Origin: Winogradskya consettensis
GTDB lineage: Bacteria; Actinomycetota; Actinomycetes; Mycobacteriales; Micromonosporaceae
Length of the DNA: 64,000 bases
Direction of reading: 5' to 3'
NCBI RefSeq assembly: GCF_018332715.1
Contig: NZ_BOQP01000011.1
Coordinates: 248,001-312,000 of the forward strand
Part shown: in pieces, positions 26,176 to 35,233 of the stretch
How the letters are laid out: every line of letters begins with the position of its first letter
Numbering within the stretch: position 1 is the stretch's first letter
The notes under the pieces: model-generated
What the model saw: the letters and a program-made list of their open reading frames with translations, nothing else
Databases searched by the model: none
Told to the model about the DNA's origin: nothing
Translations under genes and position numbers: made by a program

Positions 26176-26577
26176 GTGGTTCGATCATTGAGCGCAGGAG
26201 CCCTGGCCGCGCTCCTGGGGCTGCTCGGGGCGTGCACCGCCGACACCGCGAGGACAACCGCCCCGGCCCCTGCGCCGTCGCCGAGCGTCTCCCCGGCCGT
26301 CGATGAACCGCCCGGCTCCCTCGCCTGCGCCAAGGTGATCGCCGCGGTCCGCGACGCGACAGTCATGATGCCCGGCGTAGCCGACACGATCCTGCAGGCC
26401 ACCGGCACCGCCGATGCACCCGTGGCCGACGCCGCCCAACGTCTCGCGGAAGCCTTCACCGCGGCCGTCCAGGCCCAGGGCGCCGAGGACGAACCCGACA
26501 AGATCGCCGCAGTCAGCGCCGCCGCAGCCGAAATGGTCGAGATCTGCCGCGACTCCGGCCTCGAGTCGGCCGGTTGA
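26176..26577 (+). CDS. Small lipoprotein of unknown function
   Basis: The frame is open from ATG 26128. GTG 26176 gives a normal lipoprotein signal (VRSLSAGALAALLGLLGAC) and is preferred, though neither start has a strong ribosome site. After the lipobox Cys comes a Thr/Ala/Pro linker, then an all-helical domain of about 90 residues with two Cys (LACAKVIAAVRD and MVEICRDSGLES) that may pair. No family is recognised. Confidence 0.65.
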   Translation: MVRSLSAGALAALLGLLGACTADTARTTAPAPAPSPSVSPAVDEPPGSLACAKVIAAVRDATVMMPGVADTILQATGTADAPVADAAQRLAEAFTAAVQAQGAEDEPDKIAAVSAAAAEMVEICRDSGLESAG

Positions 26578-27428
26578 ACCCACTGACGGCCGGGCGGCGG
26601 CGGGTGTGGTGGACAGGGGCCGATACGGTCGCGGCGGTGGGTGCGGACCTTGATGATGATGTTGCGGGGACGTGTGCGGAGTATCTGGCGCTGGCGGATT
26701 CCTATGAGCCCGGTCTGGTGCGGGGGCTCTATCTGCAGGGTTCCCTCGCTCTGGGCGACTACCACCCCGGCACGAGCGACATAGATTTCGTAGCGGTCGT
26801 CTCCCGGCCACCGCAACTGCGGGCGCTGGAGGCCATTCATGCAGACCTTCGGCGTACGCGCGGAGCCACGTTCTTCGACGGGCTCTATGTGAACGAAGGG
26901 GATCTGGCCCGGGACCCGGACGGACTCCCGGACGGGCCGGCGGTGCACGAGTGGCGCGTCGATCCCGCGTCCCGCTTCGAGCGCAACCTTGTCACCTGGC
27001 ACGTGCTGCATCAGGGCGGGACAGCTGTGCGGGGACCCGCCGATCTCGACATCCACACCGACTGGCCCGCCCTCGCCGAGCAGACCCGTGCAAACCTGGC
27101 CGGCTACTGGACCGGCTGGCGGGCCAGGACGGCGCTGGGGCTGGCCGGCGTGGGGGAGTGGAACACCTGTTGGAGTGTGCTCGGTGTGGCCCGGCTGCGG
27201 CACACGCTGGCGGCCGGCCGGGTTACCTCGAAGTCGGAAGCCGCGGGCTTCGCCCTGGAGACATATGAGGAACGCTGGCATCGCGTCATCAGGGAGGCGC
27301 TGCGCATCCGGCGTGGCGAGGGGCGGTCGCTCTATCGCAACCCGGTGCGCAGGCACGCCGACGTGGTGGGTTTCATGACTCGGGTGCTGCGGTCAGAAGA
27401 AGCAGCGGGCACCGCAGCGGAACAGTGA
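26574..27428 (+). CDS. Nucleotidyltransferase, aminoglycoside adenylyltransferase-like (AadA/DUF4111 type)
   Basis: The protein is up to 284 residues long and the start is uncertain: TTG 26574 overlaps the previous stop, and GTGs at 26604 and 26637 are alternatives. The nucleotidyltransferase signature is clear: GSLALGDYHPGTSDIDFVAV (G-S, then D-x-D metal ligands) followed by DUF4111-like helices with YWTGWRARTALGLAG and WNTCWSVLGVARL. Members modify streptomycin/spectinomycin-type drugs, but many chromosomal relatives have unknown substrates. Confidence 0.85.
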   Translation: MNPLTAGRRRVWWTGADTVAAVGADLDDDVAGTCAEYLALADSYEPGLVRGLYLQGSLALGDYHPGTSDIDFVAVVSRPPQLRALEAIHADLRRTRGATFFDGLYVNEGDLARDPDGLPDGPAVHEWRVDPASRFERNLVTWHVLHQGGTAVRGPADLDIHTDWPALAEQTRANLAGYWTGWRARTALGLAGVGEWNTCWSVLGVARLRHTLAAGRVTSKSEAAGFALETYEERWHRVIREALRIRRGEGRSLYRNPVRRHADVVGFMTRVLRSEEAAGTAAEQ

Positions 27429-27492
27429 TCGGCTTCGTTTACGTACTACGCAAGCGCGACACGGAAATGCACGCTGCATCGAAGGGTCGGAC

Positions 27493-28038
27493 ATGGATGT
27501 AGAGGAACACCGCATTCTGGAGGCGGCGGACGGGCTGTTCTATGCCCGCGGTTTTCACGCTGTTGCGATGGCTGAGATCAGGACCGCCGCGGCCGTTTCG
27601 CTCAAGCGGCTCTACCAGCTGTTTCCGGCGAAGAATGAGCTGCTCCTGGCCGTCCTCGACCATCATGACGCGGCGTGGCGGGGCCGGCTCAGTGCCTTCG
27701 TCGAGGCCGGCGACGGCGGGCCGCTCGCGATCTTCCAATGGCTCGAGCTCCGGGTGGGCGAGCCCGGCTTCCGGGGCTGTTTCCGGCTCAATGTGTACGC
27801 GGAACTGGGCGCCCGTTCGCCCCGCGTCGCCGAGCGCGTGCGCAGTCACAAGGCGGACTTTCGCGCGTACCTGGAAAGTCTGACCTTCGACGGTGACCTG
27901 GCCGATCACCTGATGCTGCTGTTCGAAGGCGCGACGGTGACGGCGGCAGCGACCGGCACCACCGCCCCGGCCCGCCAAGCCCGCGAGGCAGCGGCGCAAG
28001 CCCTGTCCAGAAAGCGACGTGAGCCCTACTTGGGCTGA
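27493..28038 (+). CDS. TetR-family transcriptional regulator
   Basis: This 181-residue regulator has an N-terminal TetR helix-turn-helix: RILEAADGLFYARGFHAVAM, then IRTAAAVSLKRLYQLFPAKNE. The C-terminal half (WLELRVGEPGFRGCF) resembles the TetR_C group with a conserved GCF motif. Its target is not obvious; the convergent PRC-barrel-like gene overlaps its 3' end by 13 bases, so they are not co-transcribed. Confidence 0.9.
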   Translation: MDVEEHRILEAADGLFYARGFHAVAMAEIRTAAAVSLKRLYQLFPAKNELLLAVLDHHDAAWRGRLSAFVEAGDGGPLAIFQWLELRVGEPGFRGCFRLNVYAELGARSPRVAERVRSHKADFRAYLESLTFDGDLADHLMLLFEGATVTAAATGTTAPARQAREAAAQALSRKRREPYLG

Positions 28039-28364
28039 ATGAGCCAGTTCCAGGCGCGCCGCAACCCGTCGCCGAGCGAGGAATCGGTGGCGTCCGCACT
28101 CGGTTCGGGGAGGTCACCGGCCGTCTGCGAGATGATCACGCCGTGCTCGAAGATGCCGTCGATCACGGACGCGGCGGCGTAGCGGTGGCCTTCGGAGGTC
28201 TTGACGACCACGCCGTGGAAGATGTCTTCCTGGTCGTCCGAGAGCACGTGCTCAACCGTGCCGACCCGCTCGCCGGCCCGGTCGTAGACCGCGGTGCCGT
28301 CGTTGAGAACGAGGAATGACTGCGGCGCCCCAAGGTCCTCGGGCGCGGTATCGGTGTCCGCCAT
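28026..28364 (-). CDS. Small PRC-barrel-like protein
   Basis: The 112-residue acidic protein contains a beta-barrel-like core: FLVLNDGTAVYDRAGERVG, then FHGVVVKTSEGHRYAAASV and IFEHGVIISQ, the rhythm of PRC-barrel domains. It has no signal peptide. The C-terminal tail ends in LRRAWNWLIQPK. Function unknown. Confidence 0.65.
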   Translation of the reverse strand: MADTDTAPEDLGAPQSFLVLNDGTAVYDRAGERVGTVEHVLSDDQEDIFHGVVVKTSEGHRYAAASVIDGIFEHGVIISQTAGDLPEPSADATDSSLGDGLRRAWNWLIQPK

Positions 28365-28393
28365 ACCCTGGACGTACCCCGGAAACGGGCTGG

Positions 28394-28840
28394 TTACTCG
28401 CCCGGGGGCAGGATCGCGACCTCGCGGTAGAAGCGGTCGATCGTGCGGACCGTCGACTCGAACTCGTCGAGGCCGAACGGCTTGGTGACGTAGGCGTTGG
28501 CGCGGTGCTGGTAGCTCGCCGCGATGTCCGGGGCCGCACCCGAGGTAGTCAGTATCACGACCGGGATCGTCTTCAGCTTCTCGTCGGTCTTGATCGCGGC
28601 GAGGGTCTCCCGGCCGTCCATGCGGGGCATGTTCAGGTCGAGCAGGATCAGGTCGGGGCGTTGCGCGTTCTCGAACGGCGTGTTGCGGCGCAGATAATCG
28701 AGGGCTTCGCGGCCGTCGGCGACCCGGTTGACCGTTGTCAGGCGTTCCGTGCCCTCGAGCGCCGTGCCCTCGAGCGCCTCCGAGATCATGAAGGCGTCGG
28801 CGTCATCATCGTCGACGACGAGGATCTCGAGAGTTCGCAC
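28394..28840 (-). CDS. Single-domain response regulator (CheY/Rcp1-like)
   Basis: GTG 28840 has AAGGGGG six bases upstream and is preferred over a longer in-frame start at 28897. The 148-residue receiver has LVVDDDDADAF, LILLDLNMPRMDG (phospho-Asp), VVILTTSG and VTKPFGLDEF. It has no output domain. This is the form used with phytochrome-type or PAS kinases, but no kinase is adjacent. Confidence 0.92.
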   Translation of the reverse strand: MRTLEILVVDDDDADAFMISEALEGTALEGTERLTTVNRVADGREALDYLRRNTPFENAQRPDLILLDLNMPRMDGRETLAAIKTDEKLKTIPVVILTTSGAAPDIAASYQHRANAYVTKPFGLDEFESTVRTIDRFYREVAILPPGE

Positions 28841-28986
28841 CAGTGCCCCCTTGATTGCAGTGGCGCAAGCATAGGTGTGGCAGGGTCCGGCCACCACACA
28901 CGGGCGGTATGAATTCCGTCAAGAGGAGATGTGTCTCATAGTGGTTTCTTGCAACCTGCAGGAAACACCAGCTCACGCCGCGTCGA

Positions 28987-29023
28987 TCAAACGTGTTTGA
29001 ACCCCAACGCAAAGTAGTTGGGG
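28987..29023. promoter_or_regulatory. Two adjacent palindromes upstream of the PBP-deacetylase fusion gene
   Basis: TCAAAC-GT-GTTTGA (28987-29000) and CCCCAAC-N8-GTTGGGG (29002-29023) stand side by side in the roughly 200-base gap between the receiver gene and ATG 29042. The second can form a 7-bp hairpin in the leader; the first looks like a protein-binding site. No -35/-10 pair was convincing. Confidence 0.5.
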
Positions 29024-29041
29024 ATCGAACGCCACGGATTG

Positions 29042-31933
29042 ATGGTCGTCATCCGTCATCGATTTGTGACCACGAATGACGTTTCGACGGAAGGCGCCCA
29101 GAAACCGGGCCCGGCGGGAAAAGGGCAAAGGTCCCGCTTCTGGCGGCGACTGGTAATCCGGCTGATGGTGATCGTCGTCTTCTACTGCGCGACGGGCGCT
29201 GCGGCGGCCGAGGCCTACGTCGAATCGGTCCCGCTTCCCGACGCGCCGATCGAGCCGCAGGCGTCGACGCTGTACTTCCGGGACGGCAGCACGATCCTCG
29301 CCCGGGTGGGCACCGTCGACCACAGCGACGTGCCGCTCTCCGTCGTCCCGAAACCGGTCCGCGACGCGATCCTCGCCGCCGAGGACCGCAGTTTCTACGA
29401 CCACGGCGGGTTCTCGGTGCGGGGTCTGGCCCGCGCGCTGGTCGCCGATGTCAGCGGTGGTCAGCAGGGCGCCTCGACGATCACCCAGCAGTACGCCCGC
29501 AACGCCTTCCTGACCCAGGACGTCTCGGTCGGGCGTAAGGCGAAGGAGCTCGCGCTCTCCGTCCAGCTCGAGCGCAAGTACACGAAAAATCAGATCTTCG
29601 AGCGCTACCTGAACACCATCTACTACGGCCGCGGCGCGCAGGGCATCGCCGCCGCCGCGCACGCGTACTTCGGCATCACGCCGGACCAGCTGACCGCCGC
29701 CCAGGGTGCGGTGCTCGCCTCGGTCATCAAGGACCCGTGGGGGTTCGACCCGGCGAACGACGCGCATGCCGCGCAGGTGCGCTGGAAATGGGTGGTCAAG
29801 TCGGAGCAGACGCTCGGCTGGCTCAAGGACGATCTGGTTTACCCGAAGGTCGACGCGGCCAACGCGAAGAACCCCGGCGCCGACGGCATCATCATCGACC
29901 GGGTGGAGCGCGAGCTGGCCGCGCACGGTGTCACGTCGCAGATGCTGCACACCCGCGGCCTCAAGGTGATCACGACCCTGGACGCCACCGCTCAGCGCGC
30001 CGCGGTGAAGCAGGTGAAGAAGAAACTCGACGCTCAGCCGGATGACCTGCGCGCCGCGTTGGTCGCTCTCGATCCCAAGACCGGAGGGGTACGCGCCTAC
30101 TACGGCGGCGCGGAGCGGGGCTACTTCGACGACGCGTCCGCCTCGCACCCGGCCGCGTCCACGTTCAAGCCGATCGTGCTCGCCGCCGCGCTGGAGAAGA
30201 ACATCGGCGTGAACTCGCGCTGGGACGGCAGCTCGCCCCGCATCTTCCCGGGCCGGCTCGGCGTGCCGCTGAAGAACCACCTCGACCTGCAGTGCCCCGA
30301 CTGCACGCTGAAATCGGCGATGGTCGACTCGCTGAACACGCCGTTCTACGCGGTCACCGAGCAGATCGGCACCGAAGCGGTCCGGGACATGGCGTGGGCG
30401 CTGGGCATCTCGAAGAAGTACGGGACCTCGCCGACCCTGGTCGACGTCAAGGGCGACCCCAAACCCGGCAAGACCAGAGCGGACATCGCGATCGGACGGT
30501 ACGCCGTGACGCCCGGCGACCTCGCCACCGTCTACGCGACGTTCGCCTCGGGCGGCGTACGCCACGATCGCTTTTTTGTGCAGACGGCCGACGCCGCCAA
30601 CGGTGAACGGCTCTACACCGCCGTCCCGAAGTCGACGCCCGTGCTCGACAAGGCCGCCGCGTCGGACATCTCGTCGGTGCTCAGCGCCGTCGTGACGAGC
30701 GACAAGGTGGTCCCGGGGCGGCCCGCCGCCGGTAAGACGGGCACCCAGCAGTGGGGCAACACCAAGGACAACCAGGACGCCTGGATGGCCGGATACACCC
30801 CGGATCTGGCGTCCGTGGTCTGGATCGGCAAGGCCAAGCCCGGCCCGATCCGCGAGAAGTCCGGCAAGGCGATCGAGGGCGACACCGTCCCGGCGAAGCT
30901 GTGGAGCGACTTCACCCGTGACGCTCTGAGCGGTTCCCCGGTCCAGGCGCTGCCCAAGGCGACGCATATCGGCCGCACGGACGTCGGTGACGCGGGCAAG
31001 ACGCACACCGGCACCAAGGGCGGCGAGAGCAGCGACCAGAGCCAGCAGAACCAGGACGGCAAGCTCGGTTTCGGTACGCCCGTCGTACGCACCGCCGGCA
31101 CCGGCAAGCGGCTCGCGCTGACGTTCGACGACGGCCCGTCCTCCTACACCCCGGAGATCCTCGACCTGCTCGCGCAGAACGGCGTGAAGGCCACGTTCTG
31201 CATGGTCGGCGAGGAGGTCGAGCGTTACCCGGAGCTGGTGCGCAGGGTCATCGCCGAGGGCCACACGTTGTGCAACCACTCGTGGAAGCACGACGACCTC
31301 GGCCAGATGTCCGCTGCTGATGCCCGCGCCGACATCGAGCGCACCGACGCGGCCATCTCGGTGGCGGCCCCGGGCGCGACCGTCCCGTTCTTCCGGGCGC
31401 CGTACGGCTCGTGGGGCACGTCGAACAAGGAGGGCGCGAAGCTGGGCCACACCCCGCTGGGCTGGGTCGTCGACCCGGACGACTGGCTGCTGCCCGGCGC
31501 GGACGTGATCGCCGACCGGATCGAGACGCAGCTGACGCCGCGCGCGGTGGTGCTGGTGCACGACGGCGGTGGTGAGCGCGAGCAGACCATCGAGGCGCTG
31601 ACGAAGCTCATCCCGAAGCTGAAGGCCGACGGCTGGAAGTTCGACCTGCCCGAGAAGACGGTCGCATCGCATCCGTTGCCGCAGCAGAGCACCGAGCCCG
31701 AGTCGCCGGCACCGAGCGAGAGTTCGAGCGCCCCGCCGCAGTCCGGGGACGACGACCCGGGCAGCGGCGACGACCCGGGCGACAGTGACGACCCGGGCAA
31801 CGGCGACGATCCGAGCGACGGCGACACCCCGAGCGAGGAGCCCGGGAGTGACGCGCCCGACCAGGGGGATGGCACCCCGGAGACCGGCAGCCCGGCGCCG
31901 GCGACAACAACCGGGGCTCCGGCGGGCCGGTAG
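29042..31933 (+). CDS. Class A penicillin-binding protein fused to a NodB polysaccharide deacetylase
   Basis: ATG 29042 is chosen; a TTG at 29018 lies inside a hairpin. The protein has about 963 residues. It starts with a basic cytoplasmic tail and one membrane helix (about 37-54), then GT51 glycosyltransferase: EDRSFYDHGG (Glu about 114), GASTITQQYARN, RKAKELALSVQLERK. The transpeptidase has S-T-F-K (about 373), S-L-N (about 430) and KTGT (about 565). After a linker comes a complete CE4 domain: TFDDGP (about 694), HSWKH (about 746), RAPYG, VDPDDW, VLVHDGGG. It ends in an acidic Asp-Pro-Gly-rich tail. One polypeptide would thus polymerise, cross-link and deacetylate peptidoglycan, with everything after the helix outside the cell. 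Confidence 0.93.
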   Translation: MVVIRHRFVTTNDVSTEGAQKPGPAGKGQRSRFWRRLVIRLMVIVVFYCATGAAAAEAYVESVPLPDAPIEPQASTLYFRDGSTILARVGTVDHSDVPLSVVPKPVRDAILAAEDRSFYDHGGFSVRGLARALVADVSGGQQGASTITQQYARNAFLTQDVSVGRKAKELALSVQLERKYTKNQIFERYLNTIYYGRGAQGIAAAAHAYFGITPDQLTAAQGAVLASVIKDPWGFDPANDAHAAQVRWKWVVKSEQTLGWLKDDLVYPKVDAANAKNPGADGIIIDRVERELAAHGVTSQMLHTRGLKVITTLDATAQRAAVKQVKKKLDAQPDDLRAALVALDPKTGGVRAYYGGAERGYFDDASASHPAASTFKPIVLAAALEKNIGVNSRWDGSSPRIFPGRLGVPLKNHLDLQCPDCTLKSAMVDSLNTPFYAVTEQIGTEAVRDMAWALGISKKYGTSPTLVDVKGDPKPGKTRADIAIGRYAVTPGDLATVYATFASGGVRHDRFFVQTADAANGERLYTAVPKSTPVLDKAAASDISSVLSAVVTSDKVVPGRPAAGKTGTQQWGNTKDNQDAWMAGYTPDLASVVWIGKAKPGPIREKSGKAIEGDTVPAKLWSDFTRDALSGSPVQALPKATHIGRTDVGDAGKTHTGTKGGESSDQSQQNQDGKLGFGTPVVRTAGTGKRLALTFDDGPSSYTPEILDLLAQNGVKATFCMVGEEVERYPELVRRVIAEGHTLCNHSWKHDDLGQMSAADARADIERTDAAISVAAPGATVPFFRAPYGSWGTSNKEGAKLGHTPLGWVVDPDDWLLPGADVIADRIETQLTPRAVVLVHDGGGEREQTIEALTKLIPKLKADGWKFDLPEKTVASHPLPQQSTEPESPAPSESSSAPPQSGDDDPGSGDDPGDSDDPGNGDDPSDGDTPSEEPGSDAPDQGDGTPETGSPAPATTTGAPAGR

Positions 31934-31936
31934 GGC

Positions 31937-32860
31937 TCAGCGGCCCAGGGTGTCCAGCAGGCGCAGGACGCCCGGGCCGAGGATGACGACGAAGATGACC
32001 GGGAACAGGCAGAACAGCACCGGGAAGAGCAGCTTGATCGGCACCTTCTGGGCCTGTTCCTCGGCCCGCTGACGACGTTTGGTCCGCTGGTCGCGGGCGT
32101 GTTCACGCAGCACGCCCGCGATCGGCACACCCAGCTCGCCGGCCTGGATCACCGAGGTCACGAACGACTTCAGCTCGCGCACCGTCGTGCGTGCGGACAA
32201 TGAGCGCAGGGCCTCCGTACGCGAGATGCCGATCTTCATCTCCTGCAGCACCCGGTGCACCTCGGCGGGCATCGGGCCGGCCAGGTTCGCCGAGACCTGG
32301 GCCATCGCGGCATCCAGGCCGAGCCCCGCCTCCACCCCGATGACCAGCGCGTCGAGCACGTCCGGCAGCGACTGGGCCAGCTCGCGCTGCCGCTTGGTGC
32401 CCAGGTCGTTGACGATGATGTCGGGCAGGAACAACCCGAGGATCGCCGCGGCGGGCCCGGCGAGCACCGCGCCCCGGGCTCCGGCGAGGGCCGCGCCACC
32501 GAGAGCGCCCGCCAGCCCCATCCCGACCAGCAACTGACCCCGGCGGCGGACCACCGTGTCGATCAGCCGGTCCTCGGGGTTGCCCGCATAGTCGAGCAGC
32601 CGCACGAGGCGCCCCCGCGCGGCGGCCGGGGTGACCATCCGCCCGAGCCGGTCGAACGCGCCGACGGTCGCCGCCCGCAGCTGCTGGTCCAGCGTCGGCC
32701 CGCGATCGTCCCGCAGCTTGCCGCGCCCCGCGCCGAACATGCTCAGCGTGCGCATCATCCGATCGCCCCGCGTCGGCGGCAGCGCCACGGCCAGCAGGAA
32801 CAGCCCGACCGACGCGGCTCCGGTCAGAATCGCCACGACCTCGATGATCAGCAGCCCCAT
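31937..32860 (-). CDS. tadC: Tad pilus inner-membrane platform protein TadC
   Basis: This 307-residue protein belongs to the type II secretion F-domain family. Membrane helices lie near residues 5-28, 110-150 and 280-300. The conserved cytoplasmic block has QSLPDVLDALVIGVEAGLG and the later ELKSFVTSVIQAGELGVP with LREHARDQRTKRRQRAEEQA. It is last in the Tad operon, 10 bases after tadB, and with TadB would form the pilus assembly platform. The PBP-deacetylase fusion ends three bases away on the other strand. Confidence 0.9.
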   Translation of the reverse strand: MGLLIIEVVAILTGAASVGLFLLAVALPPTRGDRMMRTLSMFGAGRGKLRDDRGPTLDQQLRAATVGAFDRLGRMVTPAAARGRLVRLLDYAGNPEDRLIDTVVRRRGQLLVGMGLAGALGGAALAGARGAVLAGPAAAILGLFLPDIIVNDLGTKRQRELAQSLPDVLDALVIGVEAGLGLDAAMAQVSANLAGPMPAEVHRVLQEMKIGISRTEALRSLSARTTVRELKSFVTSVIQAGELGVPIAGVLREHARDQRTKRRQRAEEQAQKVPIKLLFPVLFCLFPVIFVVILGPGVLRLLDTLGR

Positions 32861-32870
32861 CAGCCGGCCA

Positions 32871-33827
32871 TCACACTTCCACCCGCACGACGCGGCGGAG
32901 CCAGAGACCTCCGACGACGAGGAGCCCGGCGGCGACGGCGAGCATCACGAGGCCGCGCGGGTCGGTGTAGAGCGGGCGGATGTACTCCCGGCGGAACAGG
33001 AGCATCCAGGCGCCCATGATGATCGGCATCGCGAAGAGAATGCCCGCGGACAGCCGCCCCTCGGCGGACAGTGCGCGCACGCTGCGCCGAAGGTAGTCAC
33101 GTTCGCGCATGGTGTCCGCGGTTGTCTGCAGCACCTCGGAGAGGCTGCCGCCGACTTCCCGCTGCAGCCGGATCGCCATGACCAGCCACTTCATGTCGTG
33201 GTTCTCGGTGCGCCGCCCGACCCCGTCCAGCGCGTCCTCCAGCTCGGCGCCGAGCCGGGTCTCGGACAGGGCCCGTCGTAGTTCCCCCGCGACCGGCCCG
33301 TCGCTGTCGCGGACCGCGTTGGAGATGCCGTGCTGCAGCGTGAATCCCGACCGGAGCGAGCTGACGATCATCTGCAGGGTCTCCGGCAACTCCTCGGCGA
33401 AGCGGGCCTTGCGCCGTTCGACCCGGCCCTGCAGCAGCGCGTTCGGGATCAGGAAACCGGCGACCAGCCCGGCCGGGATGCCCAGGAACCACGGCAGGAT
33501 CAGGCCGAGCACCAGCGCGAGGGCCAGCGCCGCACCGGCCTGGATCACCAGCCACTCGCCGGGCCGGATCGGCACCGCGGCCGCTTCGAGCAGCGCGTGG
33601 TTGTCGAGCCGGACGAGCCGCCCGATCCGCTCACCGGTCCGGGCGATCCCGGCGCGGATCGCCGCGACCACGAGCCCCTTCGTCACCGGTGTCCGCACGG
33701 CGAAACGCCGCAGGGACTCCAGGCGCCGCTGGAAGAAGGTCTTGCCGAAGAGGGCCTCGAGGATCAGGTACGCGACGAGAAACACCGCAGCTGCCATCGC
33801 CACAGCGGCGAGGACGAGCCACATCAT
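32871..33827 (-). CDS. tadB: Tad pilus platform protein TadB
   Basis: This 318-residue type II secretion F-domain protein has TM helices near 5-25, 90-125 and 265-310. The family core has EELPETLQMIVSSLRSGFTL, HDMKWLVMAIRLQREVGG and LSAEGRLSAGILFAMPI. It overlaps the ATPase gene by ATGA, so it is co-translated with it. Confidence 0.9.
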   Translation of the reverse strand: MMWLVLAAVAMAAAVFLVAYLILEALFGKTFFQRRLESLRRFAVRTPVTKGLVVAAIRAGIARTGERIGRLVRLDNHALLEAAAVPIRPGEWLVIQAGAALALALVLGLILPWFLGIPAGLVAGFLIPNALLQGRVERRKARFAEELPETLQMIVSSLRSGFTLQHGISNAVRDSDGPVAGELRRALSETRLGAELEDALDGVGRRTENHDMKWLVMAIRLQREVGGSLSEVLQTTADTMRERDYLRRSVRALSAEGRLSAGILFAMPIIMGAWMLLFRREYIRPLYTDPRGLVMLAVAAGLLVVGGLWLRRVVRVEV

Positions 33828-35233
33828 CGGCGCCCCTTGGCGGGTGCACCGGTGAACAGTGCCGGCGGCATCGTCACGCCGTAGACCGCGAGGTCGTCGG
33901 CGAACCGCGGGCGCAGACCGGTCGGTTCCAGAGCGCCCTTGAACCGGCCGGCGCTGTCCATGCCGGCCTTGAAGTCGAACAGGAACAGGTCCTGCAGGCT
34001 GACCACGTCGGCTTCCATGCCGACCACCTCGGAGATGTGGGTGACCCGGCGGCTGCCGTCCTTGAGCCGGCTGACCTGCAGGATGACGTCGACGGCCGCG
34101 GCGATCTGATCGCGGATCGCGCGGATCGGCAGGTCCATGCCGCCCATCAGCACCATCGTCTCCATCCGGGCGATGGCGTCGCGCGGCGCGTTGGCATGCA
34201 GCGTGGTCAGCGAGCCGTCGTGGCCGGTGTTCATCGCCTGCAGCATGTCGAGTGCGGCGGCGTCGCGGACCTCGCCGACGACGATCCGGTCGGGGCGCAT
34301 GCGCAGGGCGTTGCGGACCAGGTCGCGGGTGCTGATCGTGCCGGCGCCCTCGGAGTTCTTCGGGCGCGACTCCAGGCGTACGACATGGTCCTGGCGCAGT
34401 TGCAGTTCCGCCGCGTCCTCGATGGTGACGATCCGCTCGTCGTGCGGCACGTACGAGGAGAGCACGTTGAGCATCGTGGTCTTGCCGGAGCCCGTACCCC
34501 CGCTGACCACGATGTTGCGGCGCCCGCGCACACAGTTCTCCAGGAACGTGGCGGTCTTGGCGCTGAGCGTGCCGAAGCGGATCAGGTCGTCGACGGTCAG
34601 CGGCGACACGGAGAACTTGCGGATCGTCAGCGAGGAGCCGTCCAGCGAGACCGGCGGCACCACGGCGTTGACCCGGCTGCCGTCGGGCAGTCGCGCGTCG
34701 ACCATCGGGCTGGCCTCGTCGACGCGGCGCCCGACCCGCGAGCAGATCCGGTCGATGATGCGCCGCAGGTGCGCCTCGTCGTCGAACTCGACGTCGGCGC
34801 GTTCGAGCCGGCCGAAGCGTTCCACGTAGATGAGGTCGAAGCCGTTCACCATGACCTCGCTGACCGTCGGGTCGCGCAGCAGCGACTCGATCGGCCCGTG
34901 CCCGAGCACGTCGTCGGTGACGTCCTGGATGATGCGGGCCTTGTCGGCACCGGCGAGCGGGGTCTGTTCCCGCGCGATGAGCTCGGTCAGCGTCTGCTTG
35001 ACCCGGGAGTCGAGGTCGTCGCCCTGAGCACCGTCCGAATAGAGGGTCGGCCCGAGCTCGTCGGCGAGCTGCCGCTGGATCCGCAGCCGTACCTCGGTGA
35101 CGGCATCCCCGACCTGCACGCCGGCGGCCCGGTACCGCTGTTCCGTCGCGGAGACCGGACCCTCGTCGACCGGTTCGGCAACAACAGGCGCGGCGGAGGG
35201 GGACAGCGCGGCGATGCGCGCGGAAAGACTCAT
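33824..35233 (-). CDS. cpaF: Tad pilus assembly ATPase CpaF/TadA
   Basis: This 469-residue secretion ATPase of the VirB11/PilT superfamily has Walker A VVSGGTGSGKTTMLNVL, Asp box TIEDAAELQL, Walker B RMRPDRIVVGEVRD and His box SLTTLHANAPRDA. The N-terminal domain has PTVSEVMVNG and RLPDGSRVNA. It energises pilin polymerisation on the cytoplasmic face. Both ends overlap the neighbouring genes by four bases. Confidence 0.95.
   Translation of the reverse strand: MSLSARIAALSPSAAPVVAEPVDEGPVSATEQRYRAAGVQVGDAVTEVRLRIQRQLADELGPTLYSDGAQGDDLDSRVKQTLTELIAREQTPLAGADKARIIQDVTDDVLGHGPIESLLRDPTVSEVMVNGFDLIYVERFGRLERADVEFDDEAHLRRIIDRICSRVGRRVDEASPMVDARLPDGSRVNAVVPPVSLDGSSLTIRKFSVSPLTVDDLIRFGTLSAKTATFLENCVRGRRNIVVSGGTGSGKTTMLNVLSSYVPHDERIVTIEDAAELQLRQDHVVRLESRPKNSEGAGTISTRDLVRNALRMRPDRIVVGEVRDAAALDMLQAMNTGHDGSLTTLHANAPRDAIARMETMVLMGGMDLPIRAIRDQIAAAVDVILQVSRLKDGSRRVTHISEVVGMEADVVSLQDLFLFDFKAGMDSAGRFKGALEPTGLRPRFADDLAVYGVTMPPALFTGAPAKGRR

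Noticed and set aside
28973..31672. A long minus-strand open frame (about 900 codons) opposite the PBP-deacetylase gene
   Set aside because: It is an antisense shadow of GC-rich codons; the plus strand carries all catalytic motifs and the antisense product shows Arg/Gly/Val-rich low complexity and no domains.
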